Notes: a model not told the origin generated them from the sequence alone. Shown: positions 21,083 to 30,448, counted from the first letter of the stretch. The stretch: DNA of 64,000 nucleotides from Paraburkholderia fungorum (GCF_900099835.1 NZ_FNKP01000002.1:124001-188000), one strand, 5' to 3'. A program made the numbers and translations.

Positions 21083-21905
21083 GATTCGTGCCGATTTCCG
21101 CTTGGGCGCGGCGCAGTTTGATATGCGTCCGGACGCGCTGGAGCGCTGGGAACCCGAGGTACGCGCGGCAAACGATGGATCGCCGTCGATTTCGATATAC
21201 GACACGATTGGCGACAATTGGGAAGGCACTGGCGTGACCGCGACGCGCATCTCTGCCGCGCTGCGCAGCATCGGCGCGAATCAGGCCGTTACGGTCAACG
21301 TGAATTCGCCCGGTGGTGACTTTTTCGAGGGCGTCGCGATCTACAACCTGCTTCGCCAACACCAGGCCAAGGTCACCGTGCAGGTGCTGGGCCTTGCGGC
21401 GTCGGCGGCATCGGTTATCGCAATGGCTGGCGACGAGATCCTGATGGGCGAAGGCTCGTTCCTCATGATCCATAACGCGTGGACGGTTGCAATTGGCAAC
21501 CGGCACGATCTCGCACAGGCGTCGCAGACGCTCGAACCGTTCGATTCAGCGATGGCGAACTTGTACGCAAAGCGTGCGGGCATCACGCAGGACGCTGCCG
21601 CGAGCCTGATGGACAAGGAAACGTGGATCGGCGCCGACCAGGCTGTGAGTGACGGCTTTGCAACCGGACTGATCGAGTCCGCCGAGGTTAGCAAGACACA
21701 GACGTCCTCATCGGCAACGCGAAAGACTCTAGCGATTGTCGAGGCGTCGATGGCGAAGGCGGGCTACTCGCGCTCGACCCGTCGCGAAGCAATCAAATCC
21801 CTTTTGTCCGGCACGCCGAGCGCTGCTGGAAACCCTGCCACGCCGAGCGCTGGCGAAGACGTTGCAGAAACCCTGCAAAACCTCCTCAACGCAATGAAAG
21901 GCTGA
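21060..21905 (+). CDS. ClpP-like prohead protease
   Basis: 281 residues. ClpP-fold motifs: VNSPGGDFFEG (residues 81-91), the nucleophile in GLAASAAS (Ser115 by analogy with ClpP GxxAS) and the catalytic His138 in FLMIHNAW. It should cleave the N-terminal scaffold part of the capsid protein and itself during maturation. The C-terminal 60 residues are a linker-like tail. Gene order portal-protease-capsid is standard for this head type. Confidence 0.92.
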   Translation: MSLLQLPEIRADFRLGAAQFDMRPDALERWEPEVRAANDGSPSISIYDTIGDNWEGTGVTATRISAALRSIGANQAVTVNVNSPGGDFFEGVAIYNLLRQHQAKVTVQVLGLAASAASVIAMAGDEILMGEGSFLMIHNAWTVAIGNRHDLAQASQTLEPFDSAMANLYAKRAGITQDAAASLMDKETWIGADQAVSDGFATGLIESAEVSKTQTSSSATRKTLAIVEASMAKAGYSRSTRREAIKSLLSGTPSAAGNPATPSAGEDVAETLQNLLNAMKG

Positions 21906-21908
21906 AAA

Positions 21909-23189
21909 ATGAACAAACGCATCCTCATCGCCGCGCTTGCGGCATCGCTGGCTGGGCAAGTTGGCGCAGTCACTCGCGGCATCGTCGTGGTGCGCGCCGA
22001 TAGCGGTCCCGGCGACGTCAAGGCGCTTATCGAAGGTGTGAACAAGGCTTTTGCCGAGTTCAAAACCGAGCACACGAAGCAACTCGACGCGGTTAAGGCT
22101 GGTCTGCCGGCGTCGGACATCACTGCGAAGGTCGAGAGGATCGGCGCAGATCTGGACGCATTCCAGAAGGCGCTCGACGAGCACAGCATCAAGATGGCCG
22201 CTCTCGAGATGGGCGGTGGTGGCGGCACCAAACTGCGCGACGCCGAATATACAGACGCCTTCAAGGCACACGTAAAGAAGGGTGACATCAATGCGGCGCT
22301 CAACAAGGGCGCCGACGAACAGGGTGGCTACCTGACGCCGGTCGAGTGGGACCGCACGATCACCGACAAGCTCGTGCTCATCTCGCCGATGCGCCAGATT
22401 TGCCGAGTGCAACCCACGTCGAAGGCAGGCTTCTCGAAACTGTTCAACATGCAGGGCACGTCGAGCGGCTGGGTCGGTGAAACGTCGGCCCGTCCGCAGA
22501 CCAATACGGCCACCTTCCAGCCGCTGGCATTCACGACCGGCGAAATCTACGCGAACCCGGCCGCGACGCAGCAGATCCTCGACGACAGCGAGATCGATCT
22601 GGAAACGTGGTTGGCCGGCGAAGTGCAGACCGAGTTTGCGAAGCAGGAAGGTCTCGCATTCGTGTCGGGTGACGGCACCAACAAGCCGAGCGGCATCCTG
22701 ACGTACATCACCGGCGGCGCCAATGCGGCAAAGCATCCGTTCGGCGCAATCGAGGTCGTCAACAGCGGTGCGGCCGCCGACATCACGTCGGACGGCATCA
22801 TCGACATCATCTACGACTTGCCGAGCGCATTCACCGGCAACGCGCGATTCACGATGAACCGCAATACGCAGCGCTCGATTCGCAAGCTGAAAGACGGTCA
22901 GGGAAACTATCTCTGGCAGCCCACCTTCGTCGCGGGCCAGCCGGCGACGGTGGCCGGCTATCCGATCACGGAAGTGCCGGACATGCCGGACATCGCTGCG
23001 AACTCCACGCCGATCATGTTTGGCGATTTCCAGCAGTCGTATCTGATCGTCGATCGTATCGGCATCCGCGTGCTGCGTGACCCGTACACCAACAAGCCGT
23101 ACGTCATGTTTTACACGACGAAGCGCGTGGGTGGTGGCCTGCTGAATCCGGAACCGATGCGCGCGATGAAGATCGCTGTCGACGCATAA
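21909..23189 (+). CDS. Major capsid protein, HK97 fold
   Basis: 426 residues. Residues 30-105 are a coiled-coil delta/scaffold domain (VKALIEGVNKAFAEFKTEH). Mature capsid starts near residue 105-115. LTPVEWDRTI and the RVGGGLLNPEP end are typical of the family. Oddity: the first 20 residues (MNKRILIAALAASLAGQVGA) look like a Sec signal peptide, which is strange for a cytoplasmic capsid protein. The scaffold would be removed by the upstream protease. The segment written here is kept short; the whole N-terminus is at 21909-21980. Confidence 0.93.
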   Translation: MNKRILIAALAASLAGQVGAVTRGIVVVRADSGPGDVKALIEGVNKAFAEFKTEHTKQLDAVKAGLPASDITAKVERIGADLDAFQKALDEHSIKMAALEMGGGGGTKLRDAEYTDAFKAHVKKGDINAALNKGADEQGGYLTPVEWDRTITDKLVLISPMRQICRVQPTSKAGFSKLFNMQGTSSGWVGETSARPQTNTATFQPLAFTTGEIYANPAATQQILDDSEIDLETWLAGEVQTEFAKQEGLAFVSGDGTNKPSGILTYITGGANAAKHPFGAIEVVNSGAAADITSDGIIDIIYDLPSAFTGNARFTMNRNTQRSIRKLKDGQGNYLWQPTFVAGQPATVAGYPITEVPDMPDIAANSTPIMFGDFQQSYLIVDRIGIRVLRDPYTNKPYVMFYTTKRVGGGLLNPEPMRAMKIAVDA

Positions 23190-23253
23190 CCGTATCTCCG
23201 TAGCGTGTGGTTTAGGGGCGTCCAAGTGACGCCCTATTTTTTTGGAGGCAGAC

Positions 23254-23412
23254 ATGCCGAAGTTCATTAAGCCGTTCCGCGGCGTGCCGGAAGGCGAGAT
23301 ATATCCGAAGCAGTTCGATGCGGGCGACGAATGCCCGTCCGAGCTGGAGGCCGGCGCAAAGGAAGTCGGCGCGCTGGAAGGTTCGGACAAGCCGGCTAAG
23401 GCGACCAAGTAA
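23254..23412 (+). CDS. Small head-region protein, 52 residues
   Basis: ATG 23254 with TTTGGAGGC ten bases upstream and TAA at 23410-23412. Basic start (MPKFIKPFRGVPEGEIYPK), acidic middle, lysine-rich end. This small gene between capsid and connector is common in HK97-like phages and may be a head decoration or connector accessory. Real but unassigned. Confidence 0.7.
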   Translation: MPKFIKPFRGVPEGEIYPKQFDAGDECPSELEAGAKEVGALEGSDKPAKATK

Positions 23413-23415
23413 TCG

Positions 23416-23757
23416 ATGGCGCTCGTTGATCTCAGTCTGGCGCTTGGCTTCTTGCGTCAAGACGCAGGCGTCGAGGATGACGTCGTGCAGGCGCTGCTCG
23501 ACGGCGCAACGCAATCGGCCGTCGACTATCTGAATCGTCAAGTGTTCGAAGACGACGACGCGATGGCGGCGGCGGTGGCAGCTGGCACTGCGGGCGATAA
23601 CCCGATGGTGGTCAACGGCGCAATCAAGGCGGCGATTTTGAAGTCGACCGCGGAGTTGTACTCGAATCGCGAAGACTCGTCAGTTTCGAAATTGGTCGAG
23701 TTGCCGTTCAACGCGCGGACGTTGTTGCGTCCGCATCGAATCATTCCGGGCGTCTGA
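23416..23757 (+). CDS. Head-tail connector (gp6-like)
   Basis: 113 residues. LSLALGFLRQDAGVEDDVV and the QSAVDYLNRQVFE helices match the HK97 gp6-like adaptor that forms a ring under the portal. The gene starts three bases after the small head gene and overlaps the next by TGATG. Confidence 0.88.
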   Translation: MALVDLSLALGFLRQDAGVEDDVVQALLDGATQSAVDYLNRQVFEDDDAMAAAVAAGTAGDNPMVVNGAIKAAILKSTAELYSNREDSSVSKLVELPFNARTLLRPHRIIPGV

Positions 23758-24110
23758 TGCGTGCTGGCGATCTCAACCGGCGCGTGCGCATCGAGCGCCG
23801 CGACCAGTCGCAAGACGACCTTGGCCAGCCGGTCGACACGTGGGTGGAGGTGGCGACGGTCTGGGGCAACGTGCGCATGCTCACCGGCAAGGAGACCTTG
23901 ACGGCTGACGCCGACGTCGCCAGCGCGACGGCGAGCATTCGGATTCGCTATCGCACGAACATTGATAACTCCATGCGCGCGGTGGTGCTCAAGTTCGTTG
24001 ACGGCCAACCGGTCGAAGACGTCATCTTCAACATTCTCGCGCCGCTGCCGAATCTCGCCAGCCGCGAATACACGGATCTGGCCTGCTCGGCCTTTACGAA
24101 CAATGGCTAG
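23757..24110 (+). CDS. Head closure protein
   Basis: 117 residues. MRAGDLNRRVRIERRDQSQD and DTWVEVATVWGNV match the SPP1 gp16 / HK97 gp7-like head-closure (phage head-tail adaptor) family, which plugs the connector after packaging. Beta-rich. It overlaps the next gene by eight bases. Confidence 0.88.
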   Translation: MRAGDLNRRVRIERRDQSQDDLGQPVDTWVEVATVWGNVRMLTGKETLTADADVASATASIRIRYRTNIDNSMRAVVLKFVDGQPVEDVIFNILAPLPNLASREYTDLACSAFTNNG

Positions 24111-24456
24111 CGCCGAATCCGTCACAGCGGGCGCGATCAAGGCGTTGGCAGGTGGTCGCGTCTATCCGGACGTCGCGCCGGCGACGGTCGCCAAACCGTA
24201 CATCGTCTATCAGAGCGTTGGAGGTGTCGACGAAACCACGTTCGACGGCGCCGACACGTTGCAAAACAGCCGCATGCAGGTCGCTGTGTGGTCAACCACG
24301 CGCGCCGAGGCGGCAACCATCATTCAACAGGTGCGCGCTGCGCTGACTGCCGCGCCTGTCAATGGCACGCCGATTGGTGCGCCTGTGTCGGTCTACGAAG
24401 ACGACACGAAGCTTTACGGCAGTCGGCAAGACTATTCAATCTGGTATCAGGAGTGA
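24103..24456 (+). CDS. Tail terminator / DUF3168 protein
   Basis: 117 residues from ATG 24103. KALAGGRVYPDVAPATVAKPYIVYQ and DYSIWYQE match DUF3168 tail completion proteins, which cap the tail tube and join it to the head (lambda gpU role). Beta-alpha mix. Position before the tail tube is standard. Confidence 0.85.
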   Translation: MASAESVTAGAIKALAGGRVYPDVAPATVAKPYIVYQSVGGVDETTFDGADTLQNSRMQVAVWSTTRAEAATIIQQVRAALTAAPVNGTPIGAPVSVYEDDTKLYGSRQDYSIWYQE

Positions 24457-24459
24457 AAC

Positions 24460-24894
24460 ATGCCCAGCACCGCAATTAGCGCCCAAGGCAGCAAATTTTC
24501 CATCGACACCGCCGCCAACGGCGCAACCGATCCGACTTGGACGGCAGTGAAAAACGTCAAGTCGTACAGCGGCTTCGACGGCACCGCGACCGAGATCGAC
24601 ACCACGGACCTCGATTCCGAGGCGAAAGAAAAGATGCTCGGTCTGATCGACAACGGTTCGTTCTCGATCGACGTCAACGTCAACATGACCGACCCGGGGC
24701 AGATTGCGCTGAAAGCGGCTCAGAAAGCATTGACGCTGCAGAAGTTCAAGCTCACCTACCCGGACGGTTCGAGCGATTCGTTCTCGGCATTCGTGAAGAG
24801 CTTCCCGATCGCGGGCGCAACCGACGCTGTCATCACCTCGACGATCGCATTGACGATCTCGGGCGCAGTGACGACCGCAGCTGCCGGAGCGTAA
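24460..24894 (+). CDS. Major tail tube protein
   Basis: 144 residues. AISAQGSKFSIDTAANGAT at the N-terminus, then a beta-sandwich with DGTATEIDTTDLDSEAKE, typical of lambda-gpV-like tube subunits. Many copies stack to make the tube. It precedes the tail chaperone pair. Confidence 0.9.
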   Translation: MPSTAISAQGSKFSIDTAANGATDPTWTAVKNVKSYSGFDGTATEIDTTDLDSEAKEKMLGLIDNGSFSIDVNVNMTDPGQIALKAAQKALTLQKFKLTYPDGSSDSFSAFVKSFPIAGATDAVITSTIALTISGAVTTAAAGA

Positions 24895-24897
24895 TGC

Positions 24898-25281
24898 ATG
24901 CTGACGAAAGAGCAGATCCTCGCCGTGCGGGACCTCGGGTTCGAAGTCGTCGTCGTTCCCGAGTGGGGCGGCGAGGTGACCGTCTCCGAGATGGGCGGCA
25001 AGGCGCGTGACGCACTGATGGAAGCGCTCGCGGAGCCGCAACCTACTGCGCGCTTTCAGGCGCTCGTGCTGTCGAGCACGGTGGTCGACGACGGCGGTTC
25101 GCCGATTTTCACCGCCGATGACATTGAGCAATTGAGCGGAAAGAACCCGGAAGTTCTCACCCGCCTCGTCGCTATCGCGATGCGTTTGAACAAAATCGGC
25201 ACGAAGGCAACGGAGGAAGCCGAAAAAAACTCCGAAGCCGCCCTGAGCGGCTCTTCTGGTTCCGACTCGCTCGCGAGCTAG
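24898..25281 (+). CDS. Tail assembly chaperone G
   Basis: 127 residues in the zero frame. Helical protein (LTKEQILAVRDLGFE, EVTVSEMGGKARDALMEAL). A slippery A-AAA-AAC at 25224-25230 near the 3' end allows a -1 shift into the downstream frame to make a longer GT product. G and GT in a fixed ratio guide tape-measure and tube assembly in lambda. Confidence 0.9.
   Translation: MLTKEQILAVRDLGFEVVVVPEWGGEVTVSEMGGKARDALMEALAEPQPTARFQALVLSSTVVDDGGSPIFTADDIEQLSGKNPEVLTRLVAIAMRLNKIGTKATEEAEKNSEAALSGSSGSDSLAS
25224..25230 (+). other. Programmed -1 frameshift site
   Basis: A-AAA-AAC with AAA and AAC as zero-frame codons. The zero frame ends at 25281; the -1 frame stays open to 25589. Expected efficiency cannot be read from the sequence. 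Confidence 0.85.
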
Positions 25282-25589
25282 GCATGTCGGTCGCACGCTG
25301 CCAGTCGGAAGTGAGCAGCGCTGAGTTCACCGACTGGCTGGCGTATCACCAGGTCGAACCGTTTGGCACTCAAATGGACGATCTCCGAGCAGGCGTAGTC
25401 ACCGCAGCGATCTACAACGTCAACCGGAACGCGGAGAAACATCCGGAACCGTTCGGAGCATCTGACGTAATTCCGTGGCTTGGAGGCCTATCTACGCAGT
25501 CCGAGCCTGAGCCGGTGCTTTTCGATGATCCAGTAGCGCAGACGGCAATGCTGCGGGCATCGCTCTTCGGAAAAGCTGCAAATGGCTAA
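25231..25589 (+). CDS. GT extension of the tail chaperone
   Basis: The -1 frame after the slip begins with the codons CTC CGA AGC and runs through LFWFRLARELG and SAEFTDWLAYHQVEPFG, the typical T-part sequence. An internal ATG at 25284 could start a shorter form, but by family practice the T part is made as a G-T fusion. The last bases overlap the next gene by eight. Confidence 0.85.
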
Positions 25590-25983
25590 GGCGTTCGAAA
25601 CGTCCAACCCGGGCGCGTTGACCGCGCAACTGGATGCGCTGGACGACGCTGTGAGCGAATCGACGCTGCGGAAGGCCGCGCTCGTCGGCGCAAACATTTT
25701 TCTCGCGGAAGAGAAGTTGAGAATTCCGCGCGACACCGGCAAGGGAGCCGACTCTCTCGTCATTGCATACGACGCGGAGAAATCGGTGCCGGGGAAGTTG
25801 GCCTCGTACATCGTGACGTGGCTGAAAGATGCCTATTACCTGCGATTTGTCGAATACGGCACTTCTCATTCGGCTGCGCATCCGTTCAAGCGGCCCGCAT
25901 ATGAAGCAAAAAAGACGGTTGCGGCGCAAGCCGTCGCCGATGCACTCGACTCTGAAATAAAGGCGAAAACCAGTGGCAAATGA
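25582..25983 (+). CDS. HK97 gp10-like tail-completion protein
   Basis: 133 residues. IPRDTGKGADSLVIAYD and YYLRFVEYGTSHSAAHPF are the family motifs. In HK97 and lambda-like phages the gp10/gpZ-like protein sits at the head-tail joint. Its place here is after the chaperone pair rather than before the tube, a known variant. It overlaps the tape measure start. Confidence 0.85.
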   Translation: MAKAFETSNPGALTAQLDALDDAVSESTLRKAALVGANIFLAEEKLRIPRDTGKGADSLVIAYDAEKSVPGKLASYIVTWLKDAYYLRFVEYGTSHSAAHPFKRPAYEAKKTVAAQAVADALDSEIKAKTSGK

Positions 25984-28861
25984 GAGCGTAACGCGGGTCA
26001 CAGCCGACGCAAGTGGCTATCGGTCCGAGTTGGATTCCGCGCGCAAGTCGGCTCAGGCCTTCATGCAAACGCAGGATCAGGCAGCGCAGCGCGTCGCCGT
26101 CGCTCAGAAGGCCATTTCAGAAGCCGCAGTGAACGGCAGCCAGGCGAGCACCAGAGAGATCAATTCGTTCGTCTCATCGCTGACGCGCGCGGCTGACACT
26201 GCGGGGAAAACGCGCTCCGAACTGCTCGCGATGAAGGCTGCTCAGCTCGGCATATCGGATGCCGCGGCGGAGTCGGTTGCGAAACTGAAGGCCGTCGAAG
26301 AAGCCTCCAATGCGAATAGCGAGGCCGCCCACGGATTCAGTTTGAATTCGGCTGCCGCACGTCGCGAACTTGCCGTGTTGGCTCACGAAGCATCGCAAGG
26401 TTCCTGGAAGAATTTCGGCGGCTCACTGATGGTGCTGGCCGAACGTACTGACGCACTCTCTGTCTTGATGAGTCCATTGGGGATCGCGATCGGCGCTGCG
26501 GCTGGTGCCGTCGCGTTAATGATTCATTCGATCTCTGAGGGTGCGTCGCAATACGACGCGTTCCAGAAGTCGATCGTTAGCACTAATGGTGCGCTCGGCC
26601 TGTCTGCCGAGCAGATGATCAACATTTCGAACACGCTGAACGACTCGAAAACGTCGCTGTCTGCGGCTCGCGAGACGCTCGCGTCGCTCGCTGACACCGG
26701 CCGTTTCGCGGGTGACGATCTGGCGCTTGCAGGGCGTGCCGCTGTCGCGATGAGCGAAGACACCGGCGTCAGTGCGGATCAGGCCGTCGAATCGATGGTT
26801 AAGCTGCACGACAACATTCTCGAATGGCTCGCGGCATATCAGGAGCAGCATCACACGTTCTCGGCGGCGCAAGTCGACGAGATCGAAGGATTTGTGCGCG
26901 CTGGCGACGCGGCCGCCGCTCAAAAGGCCGTCATGCTCGACCTCATCAGTGCGCACGAGCAGGTGGCCGCGTCGGCGAAGACGCAAACCGGTTTCATCGC
27001 GCAGGGCTGGCGAGACATAGTCGAAGTCGTGACCATGTACAAAAACATGATCATGAACATCGGCGTGCCCGACGGTATCACGAAGCAAGTCGGCGACCAG
27101 CTCGCGCGCGTCGAAGCGGCGCAGCGCAATCTCGATCAGTTGCAGGGCGGATCGTCGTTCAGCGTCGACGCCGCCAAGCAGCAGCTCGCGGTGGAGACCG
27201 AGAAGCTGAACGTGTTGCGCGACCAGCAGGCGGTGCAGTTCAAAACGCAACAGGCGGCCGAGAAGCGAGCAACGGGCGGCGATGCCGCTGTTGCGGTGAA
27301 CAAGTATCTCGGCAGCACGCAATACGCTTCGCCGCTCGATCAGCGGAACCTCGCGATCAAGAAGGAAAACGCCGATTTCGCCGAGGCGACCAAGGATCTT
27401 GATAAGACGGCGACAGACTTCGTTGCTGCAGAGAAGCGGCACGTCGACAACCTCGCGCAGATCGACAAGCAATATCAGAGCCGGAATGGTTCGAAGGCTG
27501 CGGCAAGCGCTGCAGCGGCAGCGGCGCAGAATGCAATTAGCGCGCAGCTCGCCGCTCTCGACCAGCAGCAAAAGGACATCGAAACAAAGCTCAAGACGTC
27601 GCTCGATCACATCAAGAGCTTGCAGGATCAAGGCTTGATCACACAAGAGGATGCGCTGCAGCAGATGCATGACGCGCGCTCGGCGGCCCTGCAAGATGAG
27701 CTGAAGATCGAGCAGCAGGAAGTTGAAATCGCGCAGGGCAAGAAGCAGAAGGCTGCAATCGAGAAGTACGCCGGCGAGGTGAAAACCACGCAGGACAAGA
27801 TCGCGGCAAACGACCAGCAGTTCACCGACGATTCGGGGAAGCTGGCGGCGAAGCGCGCGGCTGACCTGAAGGTGTACACCGACGCGCTGCAGCAGCAACT
27901 CGCCACGCAGCAATCTGCGGCCGACCAGACGCTAGCCGGTCTTAGCATGGGCACCAATGATCGGGCCGACTACGACAAGCTGTTGTCGTTGCGCCAGGAC
28001 TACGATCGGAAGGTCGCCGATCTGACCAAGCAGCGCACAACCAACCAGATTGGTCCGCAACAGTACGCCGATGAACTGGCGGCTACGCAGGACTATTACG
28101 ACAAGTCAGTGGCGATCGCGCAGAAGTCGTCAGCGGACATTCGCGCTGCAAATGCGGACTGGACGACCGGCGCTAAGCGGGCACTTGCCGACTATTCCGA
28201 TGAAGCGGCGAACGTCGCGGCGTCCACCGCATCGACGTTTCAAGATGCATTCCGCGGCATGGAGGATGCGTTCGCGAAATTCGTGACCACTGGCAAGCTG
28301 AGCTTTTCCGATCTGGCTACCAGCGTGATCTCGGATATTGCGCGCATGCAGGCACGCGCGGTGATCTCCGGCCTCTTCAATTACGCCGCGAGCGCCATCG
28401 GTTCGTACTTTGGCGGCTCGACCGCGGGCGCAACCGTGACTGCTGGCGAATCGTCAGCAGTCTATGCGGCGACGGGCGGCCATGTTACCGGCCCGGGTTC
28501 GGCTACGTCGGATTCGATCCCAGCGTGGCTCTCGAATGGCGAATACGTCATGAGCGCCGCAGCGGTACAGCGCATCGGCATTGGAAATCTCGACGCGGCG
28601 AACAGCGGGCGCAGCGTGCACGGCGCCGCGCGTTTCGCGAGCGGTGGTTACGTTGGCGCGGCGTCGAGCACGACGTCGTCGCGCGGCGGCGACATCAGCA
28701 TCAGCGCGCCGGTCTCAGTTCAGGGCGGCTCAGATCCAAGCGCAAACGCGTCCAACGCCGCACAGTTGCAGAAGCAGATCACCGACGCTGTTAAGGCCGT
28801 CGTCGCGAAAGAGCGGAAGCAAGGCGGCACGCTCTGGAAGATGCAACAAGGGATCAAGTAA
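25973..28861 (+). CDS. Tape measure protein
   Basis: 962 residues from GTG 25973. Long coiled-coil stretches (27500-28150), a hydrophobic patch near residues 160-185 (SPLGIAIGAAAGAVALMI), and a glycine/serine-rich C-terminal with GGHVTGPGS and SIPAWLSNGEYVM, the conserved end of this family. At about 1.5 angstrom per residue the tail would be near 145 nm. The C-terminus is cleaved in lambda; the same is likely here. Confidence 0.95.
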   Translation: MANESVTRVTADASGYRSELDSARKSAQAFMQTQDQAAQRVAVAQKAISEAAVNGSQASTREINSFVSSLTRAADTAGKTRSELLAMKAAQLGISDAAAESVAKLKAVEEASNANSEAAHGFSLNSAAARRELAVLAHEASQGSWKNFGGSLMVLAERTDALSVLMSPLGIAIGAAAGAVALMIHSISEGASQYDAFQKSIVSTNGALGLSAEQMINISNTLNDSKTSLSAARETLASLADTGRFAGDDLALAGRAAVAMSEDTGVSADQAVESMVKLHDNILEWLAAYQEQHHTFSAAQVDEIEGFVRAGDAAAAQKAVMLDLISAHEQVAASAKTQTGFIAQGWRDIVEVVTMYKNMIMNIGVPDGITKQVGDQLARVEAAQRNLDQLQGGSSFSVDAAKQQLAVETEKLNVLRDQQAVQFKTQQAAEKRATGGDAAVAVNKYLGSTQYASPLDQRNLAIKKENADFAEATKDLDKTATDFVAAEKRHVDNLAQIDKQYQSRNGSKAAASAAAAAAQNAISAQLAALDQQQKDIETKLKTSLDHIKSLQDQGLITQEDALQQMHDARSAALQDELKIEQQEVEIAQGKKQKAAIEKYAGEVKTTQDKIAANDQQFTDDSGKLAAKRAADLKVYTDALQQQLATQQSAADQTLAGLSMGTNDRADYDKLLSLRQDYDRKVADLTKQRTTNQIGPQQYADELAATQDYYDKSVAIAQKSSADIRAANADWTTGAKRALADYSDEAANVAASTASTFQDAFRGMEDAFAKFVTTGKLSFSDLATSVISDIARMQARAVISGLFNYAASAIGSYFGGSTAGATVTAGESSAVYAATGGHVTGPGSATSDSIPAWLSNGEYVMSAAAVQRIGIGNLDAANSGRSVHGAARFASGGYVGAASSTTSSRGGDISISAPVSVQGGSDPSANASNAAQLQKQITDAVKAVVAKERKQGGTLWKMQQGIK

Positions 28862-29197
28862 ATGGCCGACACATTCGCTTGGGTTCCGACCGTTGCCAAC
28901 TTCACGGGCACGCCGACATTCAAGGTGCGCACCGCGCAATTTAGCGACGGCTACGCGCTGCGCGTGGCCGACGGCCTCAATAACCGGTCGTCCGTCTATT
29001 CGCTGCAGTTCATCGGCGACGAAGACAAGATGACCGCGATCATCGCTTTTCTCGACACCCAGGCCGGCGCGACCAGCTTCTACTGGACGCCGCCGTTCCG
29101 CGCGCAATCCCTGTTCACCGCGACATATACCGAGCCGACCAAAGACGGCGACGTGTACACGATGACCGCGACGTTCACACAGACTTTCGCTCCCTGA
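28862..29197 (+). CDS. Minor tail protein M
   Basis: 111 residues. TFKVRTAQFSDGYALRV, FLDTQAGATSFYWTPPF and the C-terminal TATFTQTF strand match lambda gpM, a tail-tip protein. Starts directly after the tape measure stop. Confidence 0.88.
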   Translation: MADTFAWVPTVANFTGTPTFKVRTAQFSDGYALRVADGLNNRSSVYSLQFIGDEDKMTAIIAFLDTQAGATSFYWTPPFRAQSLFTATYTEPTKDGDVYTMTATFTQTFAP

Positions 29198-29200
29198 CCT

Positions 29201-30448
29201 ATGACAGCACTTCAGTCGATCAATCTAGGAACCGCGCCGGCGGGTTCCGACGGCGATACCACGCGCGCAGCGAGCGTAAAGGCGAATTCGAACGTTGCGG
29301 TGCTCAATGCGCAGGCGACGCTCACAAGTGCGCCGGTCACGATTACGGCAGCGTCAGCGCTGACCGCAGCACTGCACCTCGGCAAGCGCGTCAATATCGC
29401 GCTGGCCGCGGCTGGGATAGTCAATGTTCCAGCCGCGTCGACGTGCGGCGCCGATGGCGTGTTGCATTTGCGGAACGTCGGCACGACCGTGGTCACGCTC
29501 GCAATTACCACTGGCTCGGGCGACACGCTGGCGATCAGCAAGCTGAACCCGGGTGAATCCGTTTTGCTCGACACGGATGGCGTGCACGCGTGGACGGTGC
29601 TGTTGCGTGGCCGCACGAACAGCGACAACGAAACGGTCAACGGCGCACTGACGGCCGGCAGCTTGACGGTCAACGGCCTGGCGACCGTTTCGGGCCTGAC
29701 AATGCCAAACGGAATCATCACGTTTGCCGATGGCTCGAAGCTGAGCGGCAGCCAGCAAGCCAGAAACTACCTCGATAACGCGTGCGGGCTGATCAACACG
29801 CGTGGCTATGTGAGCGGTACGGCGACCACGGCAGCGAATCAGTACACGCTTGACCGGTGGCGCGTCGTCACGGCAGGGCAGAGCCTTCAGTTCACTACCG
29901 GGACCGTTTATTCGATCGTCATGACCGCGCCGGCGGGCGGGGTTGAGCAGGTCATGGACGCATTCAGTACCGACGGGGGCACCTTCACACTGTCGTGGAC
30001 GGGAACGGCGACAGCGACGATCAATGGCGTAGGCGTGGTAAATGGCGGCTCTGCGGTTCTGCCCGCGTCTGGTTTCACGTCGATCAAGTTCTTTAGCGGC
30101 ACCTTCAGCAATCCGCAACTTGTGAAAGGGACGGTCGTTCTGCCGTTCACGCCAACGCACCCGGCAGTAGATCGCACTGTTTGCGCGTGGTACTGCCGCT
30201 CGCTGCGTTACGACGAACACGGATATGCAACGGCCGGCCTTTATATGGTGCGGAATCTGTCGTATGGGGCTCCGATGCGGTCCGCGCCGACCGTTACCGT
30301 AATCGGCACGCCGACCTACGCGGGCATTGCCTCGCCGCCTAGCGTGACGGCAACCGCGGGATTCTTGCTGATGTATTTAAATCAGGGCACTACGGCGGGC
30401 GCGTGGGGTGTTGACAACTACAACATGCTGCTGTCGGCGGATATGTAA
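29201..30448 (+). CDS. Tail fibre / receptor-binding-like protein
   Basis: 415 residues. Repetitive beta N-terminal half with VNGALTAGSLTVNGLAT and a FADGSKLSG motif common in fibre proteins. A C-terminal globular part has YTLDRWRV and CAWYCRSLRYDEHGYA. This lies between M and L, an unusual place for a fibre. It probably forms a side or tip fibre that binds the host surface. Confidence 0.75.
   Translation: MTALQSINLGTAPAGSDGDTTRAASVKANSNVAVLNAQATLTSAPVTITAASALTAALHLGKRVNIALAAAGIVNVPAASTCGADGVLHLRNVGTTVVTLAITTGSGDTLAISKLNPGESVLLDTDGVHAWTVLLRGRTNSDNETVNGALTAGSLTVNGLATVSGLTMPNGIITFADGSKLSGSQQARNYLDNACGLINTRGYVSGTATTAANQYTLDRWRVVTAGQSLQFTTGTVYSIVMTAPAGGVEQVMDAFSTDGGTFTLSWTGTATATINGVGVVNGGSAVLPASGFTSIKFFSGTFSNPQLVKGTVVLPFTPTHPAVDRTVCAWYCRSLRYDEHGYATAGLYMVRNLSYGAPMRSAPTVTVIGTPTYAGIASPPSVTATAGFLLMYLNQGTTAGAWGVDNYNMLLSADM

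Noticed and set aside
21729..23408. 559-codon minus-strand open frame opposite the capsid gene
   Set aside because: Arginine/histidine-rich composition typical of a GC-rich shadow frame; the plus strand holds a well-supported protease and capsid gene.
26516..27913. 465-codon minus-strand frame opposite the tape measure
   Set aside because: Leucine/arginine shadow of the repetitive coiled-coil gene.
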